A stretch of DNA of 64,000 nt, from assembly GCF_042432905.1 (NCBI RefSeq), contig NZ_JBHLWI010000083.1:62001-126000 (forward strand), written 5' to 3'. Below are positions 34,982-44,681 of this stretch, piece by piece (within the stretch, counting starts at the first letter, position 1; each line of letters starts with the position of its first letter). Below the pieces are notes generated by a model. The model saw only the letters and a list, made by a program, of their open reading frames with translations, had not been told where the DNA came from and ran no database searches. The position numbers and the translations under genes were made by a program. The stretch comes from Fontibacter flavus (GTDB lineage: Bacteria; Bacteroidota; Bacteroidia; Cytophagales; Cyclobacteriaceae).

Positions 34982-37396
34982 ATGAGGTTTTTAATCCCAT
35001 ATTTACTCTATCTTTTCTGTTTATCTGTCTCTGCTCAAACATTGACCATAAAGGATATCGAGACGCAGAAACCATTGGAATTTGTCAATGTGTATAGCCC
35101 AAACCCGTACCTGGCTAAAACTTCCGACATCAATGGAAAAGTCGACATCAGTCCTTTCAAAGGATTAGCTAAAATTGAAATTAGGCTTTACGGTTACAAA
35201 ACCCTAATCCAAAGTTATCAACAGTTAGAAAGTGAGAATTTCACAGTTTCCCTCAGTCCTACTACCCTTTTCCTTCAACAGGCTGTAGTTTCAGCCACAA
35301 AATGGAGCCAATCTCGACAGGAAATCCCTTCGAGAATTTCAACAATTAGACCGGAAGAAAGAGAATTGCTCAATCCCCAAACAGCTGCTGATTTGCTAGG
35401 GATATCAGGTGATGTATTTATCCAAAAGAGCCAACAAGGAGGGGGAAGCCCTATGATCCGAGGCTTTTCTACCAACAGGCTGCTTTATACCATTGATGGG
35501 GTAAGGATGAATACGGCCATTTTTAGAAGCGGGAATCTTCACAATGTGATTTCCCTTGACCCATTCGCCATAGAAGGTACTGAGGTGTTTTTTGGGCCTG
35601 GTGCTATTGTCTATGGAAGTGATGCCATAGGAGCAGTGATGAGTTTCCGAACCCTGAAACCGGAATTTATCACTAAAGGGGAAAACAATTTAAAGGGAAG
35701 TGCGACATTAAGAAGTAATACGTCCAATAATGAACGTACAGGACATGTACATGTAAAGTATGGGGGCAAAAAATGGGCAGGTATCAGCAGTTTTAGTAAA
35801 AACAGTTTCGGAGATCTGAAAATGGGAAAAAATGGACCTACAGAATACTTAAGAAGGAGCTTTGTGGTAAGTGAAAATGGCCTCGATGTCCTCAGGGAAA
35901 ATCCTAATCCTAGGATTCAAAACCCAACAGGATATGAACAGTTTAACGTCATGCAGAAGTTACGGTATGCAGTCCATGATAAATGGGAGGTCCAATACGC
36001 CTTCCACTATTCCGAAACGACGCCTTTCTCAAGATATGATCGATTGATCAGGTTTAGGCCTAACGGCACGCCTAGATCAGCAGAATGGATGTATGGCCCA
36101 CAGACTTGGATGATGAACCATCTGTCGGTGAACCATACCTCAAATTCAAAATTTTTCGATCAAACGTCAGTCCATTTAGCCTACCAAAAATTTGAAGAAA
36201 GCAGAATCGATAGAAATTTCAATGATATAACCCGACGCATCAGGGTAGAGCAGGTAGATGCCTATTCGGCCAATCTGGATTTCATGAAATCCTTTCCAAA
36301 GAGTCAGGCTAAACTTTTTTATGGAATGGAAGGGGTGTTGAACAAAGTCCTTTCATCAGGGCAAGACGAAAATATCGTCACCAACACCAGTACAACAGGA
36401 GCCTCCAGATACCCCGATGCCAAATGGAGTTCTTATGCCATCTACACTACCTATCAGCAAAAACTCAATCCTAAATCATTAATTCAAGGAGGTCTAAGGT
36501 ATAACCGTTTTGGACTTGAGGCTGATTTCAGTAAAAACAGGGAATTTTACCCTCTACCATTTGAGCAAAGTGAAAATCAGGAAGGCGCTATTAATGCCAG
36601 TGCAGGATGGGTATTCACTCCTGATGATAGCTGGATTTTGCATATCAATACCTCCACAGGATTTCGGGCTCCTAATGTGGATGATATAGGGAAGATTTTT
36701 GATTCAGAACCCGGTACTGTCATGGTGCCTAACCCAAATTTAAAAGCTGAATATGCCTACAACCTGGAAGTAAATGCTGGAAAGGTGATCAATGAAAAGA
36801 TCATGATGGACCTGACTGCTTATTACACCAAACTGGACAATGCATTGGTAAGAAGGGAATCAACATTGAATGGTATGGACAGCATCCTGTATGATGGTGA
36901 AATGAGCAAGGTGCTCTCCTTACAAAATGCTGCTTTCGTTAGAATTTTAGGGATTCAGGCTGCAATGGAAATCAAATTCAATCAAAACTTATCTTTTTCA
37001 ACCAAAATCAATTTCCAAAAAGGAACTGAAGAAATGGAGGATGGCGCACAAAGCCCTTCTAGACATGCGCCCCCTACCTTTGGTGTCTCAAGACTTGAAT
37101 ACCAAAAAGAAAAACTCAAAGTCCAACTTTACGCTGAATACTCAGGCGGTTTCACCTTTGAGCAACTCCCTTTGGAAGAAAGAGGAAAACCTGAGCTTTA
37201 TGCAATTGATGCAAACGGCAACCCGTATAGCCCCTCTTGGGCAACCGTTAATATGAAAGCCATCTATAAAGCAAATAAATTTCTCTCCATCAGTTCAGGG
37301 TTAGAGAATATCAATAATGCCAGATACAGGTCCTATAGTTCGGGAATAGCTGCACCGGGAAGAAACTTCATCATTTCCTTGATTGGAAACTTTTGA
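34982..37396 (+). CDS. TonB-dependent outer-membrane receptor
   Basis: An 804-residue receptor. A signal peptide ends near VSAQ (residue 19), then comes a carboxypeptidase-regulatory-like domain (about 20-95). The plug has SPMIRGFSTNRLLYTIDGVRMN and GPGAIVYGSDAIGAV. The barrel contains NTSTGFRAPNVDDIGKIFD, the common TonB-receptor interior motif, and ends in FIISLIGNF. HmuR/haem- or siderophore-type receptors share this plug wording, but the ligand is not certain. DsrE and a ZIP metal transporter follow on the same strand, so a metal or metal-chelate ligand is a reasonable inference. Confidence 0.92.
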   Translation: MRFLIPYLLYLFCLSVSAQTLTIKDIETQKPLEFVNVYSPNPYLAKTSDINGKVDISPFKGLAKIEIRLYGYKTLIQSYQQLESENFTVSLSPTTLFLQQAVVSATKWSQSRQEIPSRISTIRPEERELLNPQTAADLLGISGDVFIQKSQQGGGSPMIRGFSTNRLLYTIDGVRMNTAIFRSGNLHNVISLDPFAIEGTEVFFGPGAIVYGSDAIGAVMSFRTLKPEFITKGENNLKGSATLRSNTSNNERTGHVHVKYGGKKWAGISSFSKNSFGDLKMGKNGPTEYLRRSFVVSENGLDVLRENPNPRIQNPTGYEQFNVMQKLRYAVHDKWEVQYAFHYSETTPFSRYDRLIRFRPNGTPRSAEWMYGPQTWMMNHLSVNHTSNSKFFDQTSVHLAYQKFEESRIDRNFNDITRRIRVEQVDAYSANLDFMKSFPKSQAKLFYGMEGVLNKVLSSGQDENIVTNTSTTGASRYPDAKWSSYAIYTTYQQKLNPKSLIQGGLRYNRFGLEADFSKNREFYPLPFEQSENQEGAINASAGWVFTPDDSWILHINTSTGFRAPNVDDIGKIFDSEPGTVMVPNPNLKAEYAYNLEVNAGKVINEKIMMDLTAYYTKLDNALVRRESTLNGMDSILYDGEMSKVLSLQNAAFVRILGIQAAMEIKFNQNLSFSTKINFQKGTEEMEDGAQSPSRHAPPTFGVSRLEYQKEKLKVQLYAEYSGGFTFEQLPLEERGKPELYAIDANGNPYSPSWATVNMKAIYKANKFLSISSGLENINNARYRSYSSGIAAPGRNFIISLIGNF

Positions 37397-37473
37397 GTAC
37401 CTTTTAGATGAGTTTAGTGATCTAAATCACGAAATCTAACCTGAATTCACCGTAAATTTTCAAATTAAAAGCC

Positions 37474-37893
37474 ATGAGAAACATCTTTGCTCTTCTGCCA
37501 CTCTTTTTCTTATTTCAAGCTGCACAAGCCCAGGTGGTGTCTGAAGCTGAGCATAAAATCATATTCCAATTGACAGAAGGTGACAGTGAGGTGCATAAAA
37601 AATTCATCCGTCAGATCAACAACATCCTTAGTGCTGCCCCAAATGCACATATAGAAGTGGTGACCCATGGAATGGGTATTGACCTGCTCAAGATTGAAAA
37701 CAACCCTTATGAAAAAGATTTGAGTTTATTGACAGAGCAAGGAGTAAAATTTGTTATCTGTGAAAACACCCTCAAGCAACGTCAGCTGTCAAAAGATAAA
37801 TTCCTTTCCCTTGCAGGTTTTGTACCCTCTGCAGTTTTGGAACTTGTCATAAAACAGGAACAAGGTTGGGTGTATATTAAGGCTGGAGGCTGA
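37474..37893 (+). CDS. Exported DsrE family protein
   Basis: A 139-residue protein with a signal peptide ending AQAQ near residue 20. The DsrE/DsrF-like fold is indicated by IIFQLTEGD, a hydrophobic beta-alpha-beta pattern, VEVVTHGMGIDLL (as VEVVTHGMG) and FVICENTLK, with the conserved Cys in the last. DsrE-type proteins transfer sulfur or act in redox handling; a periplasmic form is common in Bacteroidota. It sits 77 nt after the TonB receptor and 75 nt before the ZIP gene. Confidence 0.82.
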   Translation: MRNIFALLPLFFLFQAAQAQVVSEAEHKIIFQLTEGDSEVHKKFIRQINNILSAAPNAHIEVVTHGMGIDLLKIENNPYEKDLSLLTEQGVKFVICENTLKQRQLSKDKFLSLAGFVPSAVLELVIKQEQGWVYIKAGG

Positions 37894-37968
37894 AACTGAA
37901 TTGAAATACCTGTATATTTGACCGTTATGTTCACATAAACCTGAACATTTTTCACTTTAGCCAAATAT

Positions 37969-38796
37969 ATGCTGGAATACATCGAAAATTTCGCAACAGA
38001 AATTGGCCCGGTCAAAGCTGCTCTAGTAGCAACATTGTTTACATGGCTGTTAACAGCTCTGGGGGCCTCACTTGTCTTTTTCTTTAAAACAATCAAGCGT
38101 TCAGTTTTTGATACCATGTTGGGCTTTACCGGCGGGGTAATGATTGCCGCTAGTTTTTGGTCATTATTAGCTCCAAGCATTAAAAACTCTGAAGCATTAT
38201 ACCCAGACCATCCTTGGATTCCTGCATCAATTGGTTTCTTGGCGGGAGGCTTATTTATTTTCGGATTGGACAAACTCATGCCCCACCTTCATATCAACTT
38301 CAATAAAGAAGAAACAGAGGGGGTTGCTACCAAATGGCACAAATCAACCTTACTCCTATTAGCCATAACCCTTCATAATATTCCGGAAGGATTAGCAGTT
38401 GGCATTCTCTTTGGAGCTGCAGCAAATGGTATGGAAGGGGCCAGTATTTCTGCTGCCATCGCTTTAGCTATAGGTATTGGTGTCCAAAATTTTCCAGAGG
38501 GACTTGCTGTCGCAATGCCGCTAAGAAGGCAGGGAGTAAGCAGAAGAAGAAGCTTTTGGTTCGGTCAGCTTTCTGCAGTTGTTGAACCCATAGCAGGTGT
38601 CATTGGTGCTATTGCTGTCATTCATATGCAAAGCATTTTACCGTATGCACTATCATTTGCCGCGGGAGCAATGATATTCGTAGTAGTTGAAGAGGTAATC
38701 CCTGAAACCCAAAGGGATAAATACACAGACTTGGCCGTACTTGGATTTATGGGTGGATTTACTTTAATGATGATTTTGGATGTAGCATTGGGCTAG
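37969..38796 (+). CDS. ZIP family divalent-metal transporter
   Basis: A 275-residue, eight-segment membrane protein. The metal path motifs HNIPEGLAVG (TM4) and QNFPEGLAVAM (TM5) are clear. The N-terminal TM region LGFTGGVMIAASFW is typical of GufA/ZupT-like members. ZIP proteins import Zn, Fe or Mn. It follows TonB receptor and DsrE, and the SLC13 permease starts 14 nt later, so these genes could be one transcript serving ion uptake. Confidence 0.92.
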   Translation: MLEYIENFATEIGPVKAALVATLFTWLLTALGASLVFFFKTIKRSVFDTMLGFTGGVMIAASFWSLLAPSIKNSEALYPDHPWIPASIGFLAGGLFIFGLDKLMPHLHINFNKEETEGVATKWHKSTLLLLAITLHNIPEGLAVGILFGAAANGMEGASISAAIALAIGIGVQNFPEGLAVAMPLRRQGVSRRRSFWFGQLSAVVEPIAGVIGAIAVIHMQSILPYALSFAAGAMIFVVVEEVIPETQRDKYTDLAVLGFMGGFTLMMILDVALG

Positions 38797-38810
38797 AAAA
38801 AAACAAATCC

Positions 38811-40580
38811 ATGGAACTTTATATAGTCTTCGGGACCCTCATTTTAGCGCTTATACTTTTTGTTTGGGGCAAATTCAGGCATGACTTGGTTGCTGTTTTT
38901 TGTCTTCTGATTTTAACTATCTGCAAAATAATACCTTTTGAGGAGGCTTTTTTGGGATTTGCTCACCCTGCTGTCATCACTGTTGCAGTCATCCTGGTAG
39001 TCAGTAAGGCACTTCAGGATTCCGGCTTAATTGAGATCCTAGGTCAAAAAGTCATCCAACTGGGCAATAACCTGACACTTCAAATTTCACTTTTATCAAT
39101 CATCGTATGTGTGGCATCTGCCTTTATGAATAATGTGGGTGCATTGGCCATCATGATGCCGGTCGCAATACATATTGCCCAAAAAAGCGGACATTCCCCC
39201 TCATCCATCCTGATGCCCATTTCATTTGCCTCTCTTTTAGGAGGAATGACTACTTTAATTGGCACACCTCCAAATATTATCATTGCAAGCTTCAGGGCCA
39301 ATGAAGTAGGTGAAAGTTTTAGCATGTTTGATTTCGCTCCTGTAGGCCTATCCTTATCTGTATTAGGGCTTCTTTTTATCATTTTTATAGGTTGGCGGAT
39401 CTTGCCAAAACGAGTCAGCAGCGAGGAAGGTGCCAATATGTTCAACATTGAAGACTATATCACTGAAATAGAAATAGATGAGGACTCCAAACTTGTTGAT
39501 AAGCCACTTTATGAGCTTACTAAGATCATTGATGGAGATATTCAGATTTTGAGCGTGGTACGCAACAAATACCTGATGCATGCTCCTGACATAAGGATGA
39601 AAATCAAAACCGGGGACATCATATCCATAGAAAGTGATGCAGAAGATCTAAAAGCTTTTTTGGAAAAAAGTAACTCTAAACTAATTGCCAAAAAAGAAGA
39701 TCTTCCAGAAATCATTGGAGGTGAGGAAATCTCTAATGTGGAAGCTGTAGTAATGGCTGACGCTCCCATTATCAATCAAACTGCAGTCGGGCTGAACATG
39801 AGAAACCGGTACGGCGTCAATTTATTAGCCATATCAAGGCAAAATAAGAAGATCCGAAAAAGACTGGACCATGTAAAATTTAAAGTTGGGGATGTTTTAC
39901 TCCTACAAGGTGGTGCCCTAAAAATGGGAGAAATTCTGCAAAACATAGGCTGCCTACCTTTAGCAGACAGAGGCTTTGAACTTGGAAAACCCAGAAAGTT
40001 AATCCTAGCCCTGAGCATTTTCCTCATGTCAATAGGCATAATCATCCTTGACTGGCTACCAGTTCAGATCGCATTTACCCTTGCAGCGTTGGCCTTAGTG
40101 GTGACCAAAACCATTAATATCAAAGATCTTTACAACAGCATTGATTGGCCTGTAATTGTATTGTTGGGCGCCATGTTGCCAGTAGGTACAGCATTGGAAA
40201 AATCCGGAGGGGCAGAACTTATCGCTTCTTATATCCTAAACCTTGGCAATTCTTACCCGGCAGCTGCTATTCTATCCGTGATTTTTGTCATCACTATGCT
40301 CCTATCCAATGTGATCAACAATGCAGCTACCGTAGTCTTGATGGCACCTATTGGATTAGGCATTGCACATGGGCTTGGAACTTCTTCTGATCCTTTTCTA
40401 ATGGCAATTGCCGTTGCATCCTCCGCTGCATTTCTTACCCCTATTGGACATCAATCCAACACACTGGTAATGGGGCCAGGAGGGTACATGTTTAAGGATT
40501 ACTTCAAATTCGGCTTACCTGTATCCATATTGGTAACCGTAATTGGAATCCCACTCATTATATATTTCTGGCCGTTTTAA
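38811..40580 (+). CDS. SLC13-family (ArsB/NhaD-like) permease with two TrkA-C domains
   Basis: A 589-residue permease. Two halves of hydrophobic segments (about 1-190 and 400-589) flank two TrkA_C-like regulatory domains (about 210-295 and 310-390). The first half contains FMNNVGALAIMMPVAIHIA and SFASLLGGMTTLIGTPPNIIIA, the second VINNAATVVLMAPIGLG and LTPIGHQSNTLVMGPGGY, which are repeated DASS signatures. Such proteins move sulfate, dicarboxylates or other anions with sodium. The substrate is open; it is linked to the ZIP gene by a 14-nt gap. Confidence 0.92.
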   Translation: MELYIVFGTLILALILFVWGKFRHDLVAVFCLLILTICKIIPFEEAFLGFAHPAVITVAVILVVSKALQDSGLIEILGQKVIQLGNNLTLQISLLSIIVCVASAFMNNVGALAIMMPVAIHIAQKSGHSPSSILMPISFASLLGGMTTLIGTPPNIIIASFRANEVGESFSMFDFAPVGLSLSVLGLLFIIFIGWRILPKRVSSEEGANMFNIEDYITEIEIDEDSKLVDKPLYELTKIIDGDIQILSVVRNKYLMHAPDIRMKIKTGDIISIESDAEDLKAFLEKSNSKLIAKKEDLPEIIGGEEISNVEAVVMADAPIINQTAVGLNMRNRYGVNLLAISRQNKKIRKRLDHVKFKVGDVLLLQGGALKMGEILQNIGCLPLADRGFELGKPRKLILALSIFLMSIGIIILDWLPVQIAFTLAALALVVTKTINIKDLYNSIDWPVIVLLGAMLPVGTALEKSGGAELIASYILNLGNSYPAAAILSVIFVITMLLSNVINNAATVVLMAPIGLGIAHGLGTSSDPFLMAIAVASSAAFLTPIGHQSNTLVMGPGGYMFKDYFKFGLPVSILVTVIGIPLIIYFWPF

Positions 40581-40591
40581 AGGAAACAACC

Positions 40592-41356
40592 TTAAGCCCT
40601 GACCCCATCCTCTCCTAAGATCGGCACTGGTTTTAGGTCTTTTCTTCTTTTCAAACCAAATCCCTTAATAGCATATTGATGGATATGTGCCTCCATTTCT
40701 TCCACCGAGTCTGTCAATAAAAATAAATCTAGGTCTTTTTTGTCGATGGTGCCATATTCCGCCAAATGATGAAGATATTTGTAAAGATCTTGATGGAAAT
40801 CACTGCACATTAACACAACAGGAAACCTCCTCATCACTTTTGTCTGTATTAATGTCAATGCCTCAAAAAACTCATCCAATGTGCCAAACCCTCCTGGCAT
40901 TACCACAAATGCATAACTATACTTGGACAAAAGCACTTTTCTGACAAAAAAGTACTTGAAATTCATCCACTTGTCAAGGTAAGGGTTCGGGTGCTGTTCG
41001 AACGGAAGTATAATATTACATCCTATAGATTTACCGCCTATATTTTTTGCTCCCTTATTGGCTGCCTCCATAATTCCCGGACCTCCACCTGTCATGACTG
41101 CAAAGCCCATTCTACTGACAGTCTCTCCAACTCTAACAGCAAGCTTGTAGAACTTATCCTCCTCTTCAAATCTTGCGGAACCAAATACTGTCACACAAGG
41201 ACCGATAAAGTGAAGCATTCTGAAGCCCCTGATAAATTCCAGCATCACCTTAACCACAAATTTAAATTCTTTCCACCTCGACTGAGGACCGGCAAAAAAC
41301 TCTTCTTCTTCCGGATTGACTAAAGGCGAAAATGACCTTCGTTTTCCTTTTAACAT
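40592..41356 (-). CDS. LOG family protein (TIGR00730 type)
   Basis: A 254-residue Rossmann-fold protein. Diagnostic motifs are GSARFEE, MTGGGPGIMEAANKGA and PGGFGTLDE. LOG-type proteins with this PGGxGTxxE sequence cleave nucleotide 5'-monophosphates at the ribose bond (cytokinin-activating or pyrimidine/purine 5'-nucleosidase-like activity). The N-terminal 40 residues are a charged extension. It is convergent with the SLC13 gene, with only 11 nt between stops. Confidence 0.9.
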   Translation of the reverse strand: MLKGKRRSFSPLVNPEEEEFFAGPQSRWKEFKFVVKVMLEFIRGFRMLHFIGPCVTVFGSARFEEEDKFYKLAVRVGETVSRMGFAVMTGGGPGIMEAANKGAKNIGGKSIGCNIILPFEQHPNPYLDKWMNFKYFFVRKVLLSKYSYAFVVMPGGFGTLDEFFEALTLIQTKVMRRFPVVLMCSDFHQDLYKYLHHLAEYGTIDKKDLDLFLLTDSVEEMEAHIHQYAIKGFGLKRRKDLKPVPILGEDGVRA

Positions 41357-42003
41357 ATCACTTTATTTAAAATCAATGCATAAAAGTAACGGATTACATT
41401 GAAAAAGGTATGTATTTAAGCAATTGAATGATATGTGAAAAAATAAAATCCCTTTAAATTCTAAAAAAATGCAACCAAGGGAGTCTTTATATAACCTAAA
41501 ACCTGATTATATGAGATATTTCTACAAACCAGCTCCAAATAATGCCCTTCATTCATTACAAAACACGTTTTAATTGGTAAACCCATGTTGAAATAAACCA
41601 AATTTTCCCAAAAAATCACTTTTTTAAAAATATGGATTGATTTTGAATCACTTTTTCTATTCTCAACATAACTTTCAATAAAACAGGTTTAAATTTTAAG
41701 CATAAAAAAAGGAGTCTTTGCAAAAGACTCCAAACATGGGTTTATTTGTAACTGACTACAGCCGTATAAACTTTGGTGTTTTTTAAACTTTCTATGTTTT
41801 TTTACTACCAAAATTTTCTAAACATATAAAATTCAATTGAAAATGCCATAAAACCTATAAAATATTTTTTAATAATTTGATAATCGGATATTAATCATTT
41901 GCCAACATCAAATCCATTGTTTGGCTTAAAGCTTGGGATTGTAAAATTTTTTTCATTTGGATAAACCATTAGAAGTAGGAAGTTTTCTACTGTTGTTAAA
42001 ACC
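41357..42003. other. 647-bp AT-rich intergenic region with one minus-strand terminator
   Basis: No ORF of useful size was found on either strand. The only clear element is a terminator at 41703-41731 reading on the minus strand, 270 bp beyond the AraC stop. This leaves room for a long 3' UTR or a small RNA. No promoter could be fixed. Confidence 0.55.
41703..41731 (-). terminator. Minus-strand terminator in the gap after the AraC gene
   Basis: GGAGTCTTT (41711-41719) pairs with AAAGACTCC (41723-41731). On the minus strand seven T residues follow. It is well formed but far from the nearest minus-strand stop (42004). Confidence 0.78.
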
Positions 42004-42927
42004 CTAAGCCCCTAAAGACCCTTGAAAGACCTTTGGTGTCATTCCAAATTCAGATTTGAAAGCACGGATAAAATACGTGATGTTATTGAATCCCGCCATA
42101 AAGCATACCTCTTGTATCTGATAGCTTCCTATTTTGAGATATTGCCTGGCAAGTTTAAGCCTTTCTTTCAGAATAAATTCCATTGGAGATAATCCCAGTT
42201 CACTTTTGAAAGTCCTGGAGAAATGAGCTTTACTCATGCATGCCTTTTCACTGAGCTGATCCAAAGTGAAATTTTCTCTGATATTTTCTTTGATGAAATC
42301 GACAATGTATGCCAGACGGTTAGAACCTGCCAAAGTTATATAGGTCTTTTCCAGCATTTCCCTTGCCTGGGTTTGGGTAAGCCTGATAAGCAATTCTTTC
42401 AAGGCAAATGAAGCAATTAGATCTTTTTCTTTTGACCTCTCCTTTACTCCTATTTTGATAAACCTATTGATGATTTCTGAAAGGTCATTGGTATTGATCA
42501 AATGGAAATAAGAAAGGTCCAGCCCCCACTCTTTTGTCAGCTCCTTATTCGGCAATCGCTCATTGAGAAGATTAAAAGTATTCTCTATCATTTCCTTCGA
42601 AATAGAGAGCGCAATACATTGGGTTGGATTATCCATTTTTGCTTCCGGAAAATCAATCTTCATGACTTCATTGGGAGGAACAATGACAGACTCCCCAGGC
42701 AAATAGTCAAAACCGGGCTTATCGAATAAGTGCATCACCTTTTTACCTTTCAACATAGTCGTCAGGACAAGGTCTCCAAAACAAAGATTGACTGCTTTAG
42801 CTTCTTGGTGTGTTTCAAAAATATTCAATTCGCAGTCATGTAAGGTATAGGTAGTCCTGTTCTCCACCAAGGTTTTAAGGTCCTTTTCATTCCTCCACGG
42901 TACACCTGCTATAAATTCACGCTGCAT
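42004..42927 (-). CDS. AraC-family transcriptional regulator
   Basis: A 307-residue protein with an AraC_binding-like N-terminal domain (about 20-190) and a C-terminal double helix-turn-helix (about 205-305: FTLDQLSEKACMSKAHFSRTFK and VCFMAGFNNITYFIRAFKSEFGMTP). It is divergent from aldehyde dehydrogenase and DUF779. This triad is a recurring arrangement in which the regulator controls the dehydrogenase. A 21-bp direct repeat (43072-43101) lies at a position fit for it to activate the dehydrogenase promoter. The inducer is probably an aldehyde or related metabolite (inference). Confidence 0.93.
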   Translation of the reverse strand: MQREFIAGVPWRNEKDLKTLVENRTTYTLHDCELNIFETHQEAKAVNLCFGDLVLTTMLKGKKVMHLFDKPGFDYLPGESVIVPPNEVMKIDFPEAKMDNPTQCIALSISKEMIENTFNLLNERLPNKELTKEWGLDLSYFHLINTNDLSEIINRFIKIGVKERSKEKDLIASFALKELLIRLTQTQAREMLEKTYITLAGSNRLAYIVDFIKENIRENFTLDQLSEKACMSKAHFSRTFKSELGLSPMEFILKERLKLARQYLKIGSYQIQEVCFMAGFNNITYFIRAFKSEFGMTPKVFQGSLGA

Positions 42928-43071
42928 TTTAATTATTTTGGGTTTCGTATAAAGTTACTAATAATGAGGGATTTAGTAAAATCCACACTTATCTAAACGA
43001 ATATTTCTTCATAATAAACGTAAAAAAAACGAATGGTTTGTCACCCAAACAAAAAATTAACTTTATCAACA

Positions 43072-43101
43072 CAGGTGGATGACTTGATCTTTCAGGTGGA
43101 T
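43072..43101 (+). promoter_or_regulatory. Direct repeat, candidate AraC-family activator site
   Basis: CAGGTGGAT occurs at 43072-43080 and again at 43093-43101, exactly 21 bp apart. AraC-type activators bind such two-turn direct repeats. The downstream copy ends about 14 nt before a near-consensus -7 box (TAATTTGG, 43115-43122) and 52 nt before the dehydrogenase ATG, so it would overlap the -33 region. Confidence 0.6.
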
Positions 43102-43153
43102 TTAATCTAATATTTAATTTGGAAATTTGAACAAATCCAAAATTAACCATTTT

Positions 43154-44680
43154 ATGACAACATTGACATTATCCCAATCCAAGCCGGTTGAAAGACCTAA
43201 AATCAAAGAAAAATATGACCATTTTATCGGTGGAAAATGGGTAGCCCCTTCTTCTGGAGAATATTTTGACAATATCTCACCTATAGACGGAAAGGCATTC
43301 TCAAAGGCAGCTAGAGGAAACAAGGCCGACATCGAAAAAGCGCTGGACGCTGCCCATGAGGCCTTCCCTAAGTGGTCCAAAACATCTGTAGCAGAAAGAA
43401 GTAAAGTCCTCAATAAAATTGCTGACATCATTGAAGAAAATTTGGAGATGTTGGCGAGGATTGAAACCATTGACAATGGGAAAGCACTTAGAGAAACGCG
43501 TGCTGCGGATTTGCCGCTCTGTATTGACCACTTTAGGTATTTCGCAGGTGTAATTCGAGCGGATGAAAGCAGTATTTCAGAACATGATGAGCATACGGTG
43601 AGCATCGCCTTACACGAACCATTAGGAGTAGTGGGTCAGATTATTCCTTGGAATTTCCCCCTGTTGATGGCAACCTGGAAAATCGCTCCTGCACTGGCTG
43701 CCGGCTGCTGTACCGTGGTAAAACCAGCGGAACAAACCCCCACCAGCATCATGGTCTTAATGGAATTGATCGCCGATGTAGTTCCTCCCGGCGTACTGAA
43801 TGTGGTGACCGGGTTTGGACCTGAAGCGGGCAAACCACTGGCAACATCCCCAAGAGTGGCCAAAGTTGCTTTTACAGGAGAAACCACCACAGGGCGCCTC
43901 ATCATGCAATATGCCTCTGAAAACCTTATTCCGGTAACCATGGAGCTTGGGGGTAAATCGCCCAATATTTTCATGAAATCTGTAGCAGATGCAGATGACG
44001 AGTTCTTTGACAAAGCGGTGGAAGGTGCTGTCCTGTTTGCGCTCAACCAGGGTGAGGTATGTACCTGTCCATCCAGAATATTGGTTCATGAAGATATCTA
44101 CGACGTGTTTATGGAAAGAGTAGTGGAAAGAACCAAAGCCATCAAAATGGGACATCCATTAGCAGAAGACACCATGATGGGTGCCCAAGCCTCCAATGAC
44201 CAATTTGAGAAAATCCTTTCCTATATGGATATCGGCAAACAGGAAGGCGCTGAAGTTTTATGCGGAGGCGACAAAGCATCTTTAAATTCCGGATTGGAAA
44301 ACGGATATTATATCCAACCTACCATTTTCAAAGGCCATAACAAAATGAGGGTATTCCAAGAGGAAATCTTTGGACCGGTAACTTCCGTAACCACTTTCAA
44401 GACCACCGAAGAGGCCATTGCCATCGCTAATGATACCATGTACGGGCTTGGGGCTGGACTATGGTCTAGAGATGCCCACGAACTCTACCAGGTGCCTAGA
44501 GCCATTCAGGCGGGAAGGGTATGGGTCAACTGTTACCATGCGTATCCGGCACATGCTCCGTTCGGAGGATATAAGAAATCAGGATTTGGCAGAGAAAACC
44601 ATCTGATGATGCTTAACCATTACCGTCAGACCAAAAACATGCTGATTTCCTACAATAAGAATAAATTAGGCTTTTTTTAA
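43154..44680 (+). CDS. Aldehyde dehydrogenase (NAD-dependent, AcoD/ExaC-like)
   Basis: From ATG 43154, 508 residues, the usual length for class III-like bacterial ALDH. IPWNFPLLMATWK and the NAD-site VAFTGETTTGR are present. The catalytic Glu lies in TMELGGKSPN (about 262) and the catalytic Cys in NQGEVCTCPSR (about 301). The C-terminal part shows EIFGPVTSV and FGGYKKSGFGREN. It oxidises short aliphatic aldehydes such as acetaldehyde to the acid; the exact substrate is unknown. Divergent AraC regulator and downstream DUF779 support an inducible aldehyde-detoxification unit. Confidence 0.95.
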   Translation: MTTLTLSQSKPVERPKIKEKYDHFIGGKWVAPSSGEYFDNISPIDGKAFSKAARGNKADIEKALDAAHEAFPKWSKTSVAERSKVLNKIADIIEENLEMLARIETIDNGKALRETRAADLPLCIDHFRYFAGVIRADESSISEHDEHTVSIALHEPLGVVGQIIPWNFPLLMATWKIAPALAAGCCTVVKPAEQTPTSIMVLMELIADVVPPGVLNVVTGFGPEAGKPLATSPRVAKVAFTGETTTGRLIMQYASENLIPVTMELGGKSPNIFMKSVADADDEFFDKAVEGAVLFALNQGEVCTCPSRILVHEDIYDVFMERVVERTKAIKMGHPLAEDTMMGAQASNDQFEKILSYMDIGKQEGAEVLCGGDKASLNSGLENGYYIQPTIFKGHNKMRVFQEEIFGPVTSVTTFKTTEEAIAIANDTMYGLGAGLWSRDAHELYQVPRAIQAGRVWVNCYHAYPAHAPFGGYKKSGFGRENHLMMLNHYRQTKNMLISYNKNKLGFF

Positions 44681-44681
44681 G

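Noticed and set aside
43636..44155. Long minus-strand frames opposite aldehyde dehydrogenase
   Set aside because: They cover the catalytic region of the dehydrogenase and show no motif; typical shadow frames of a strong gene.
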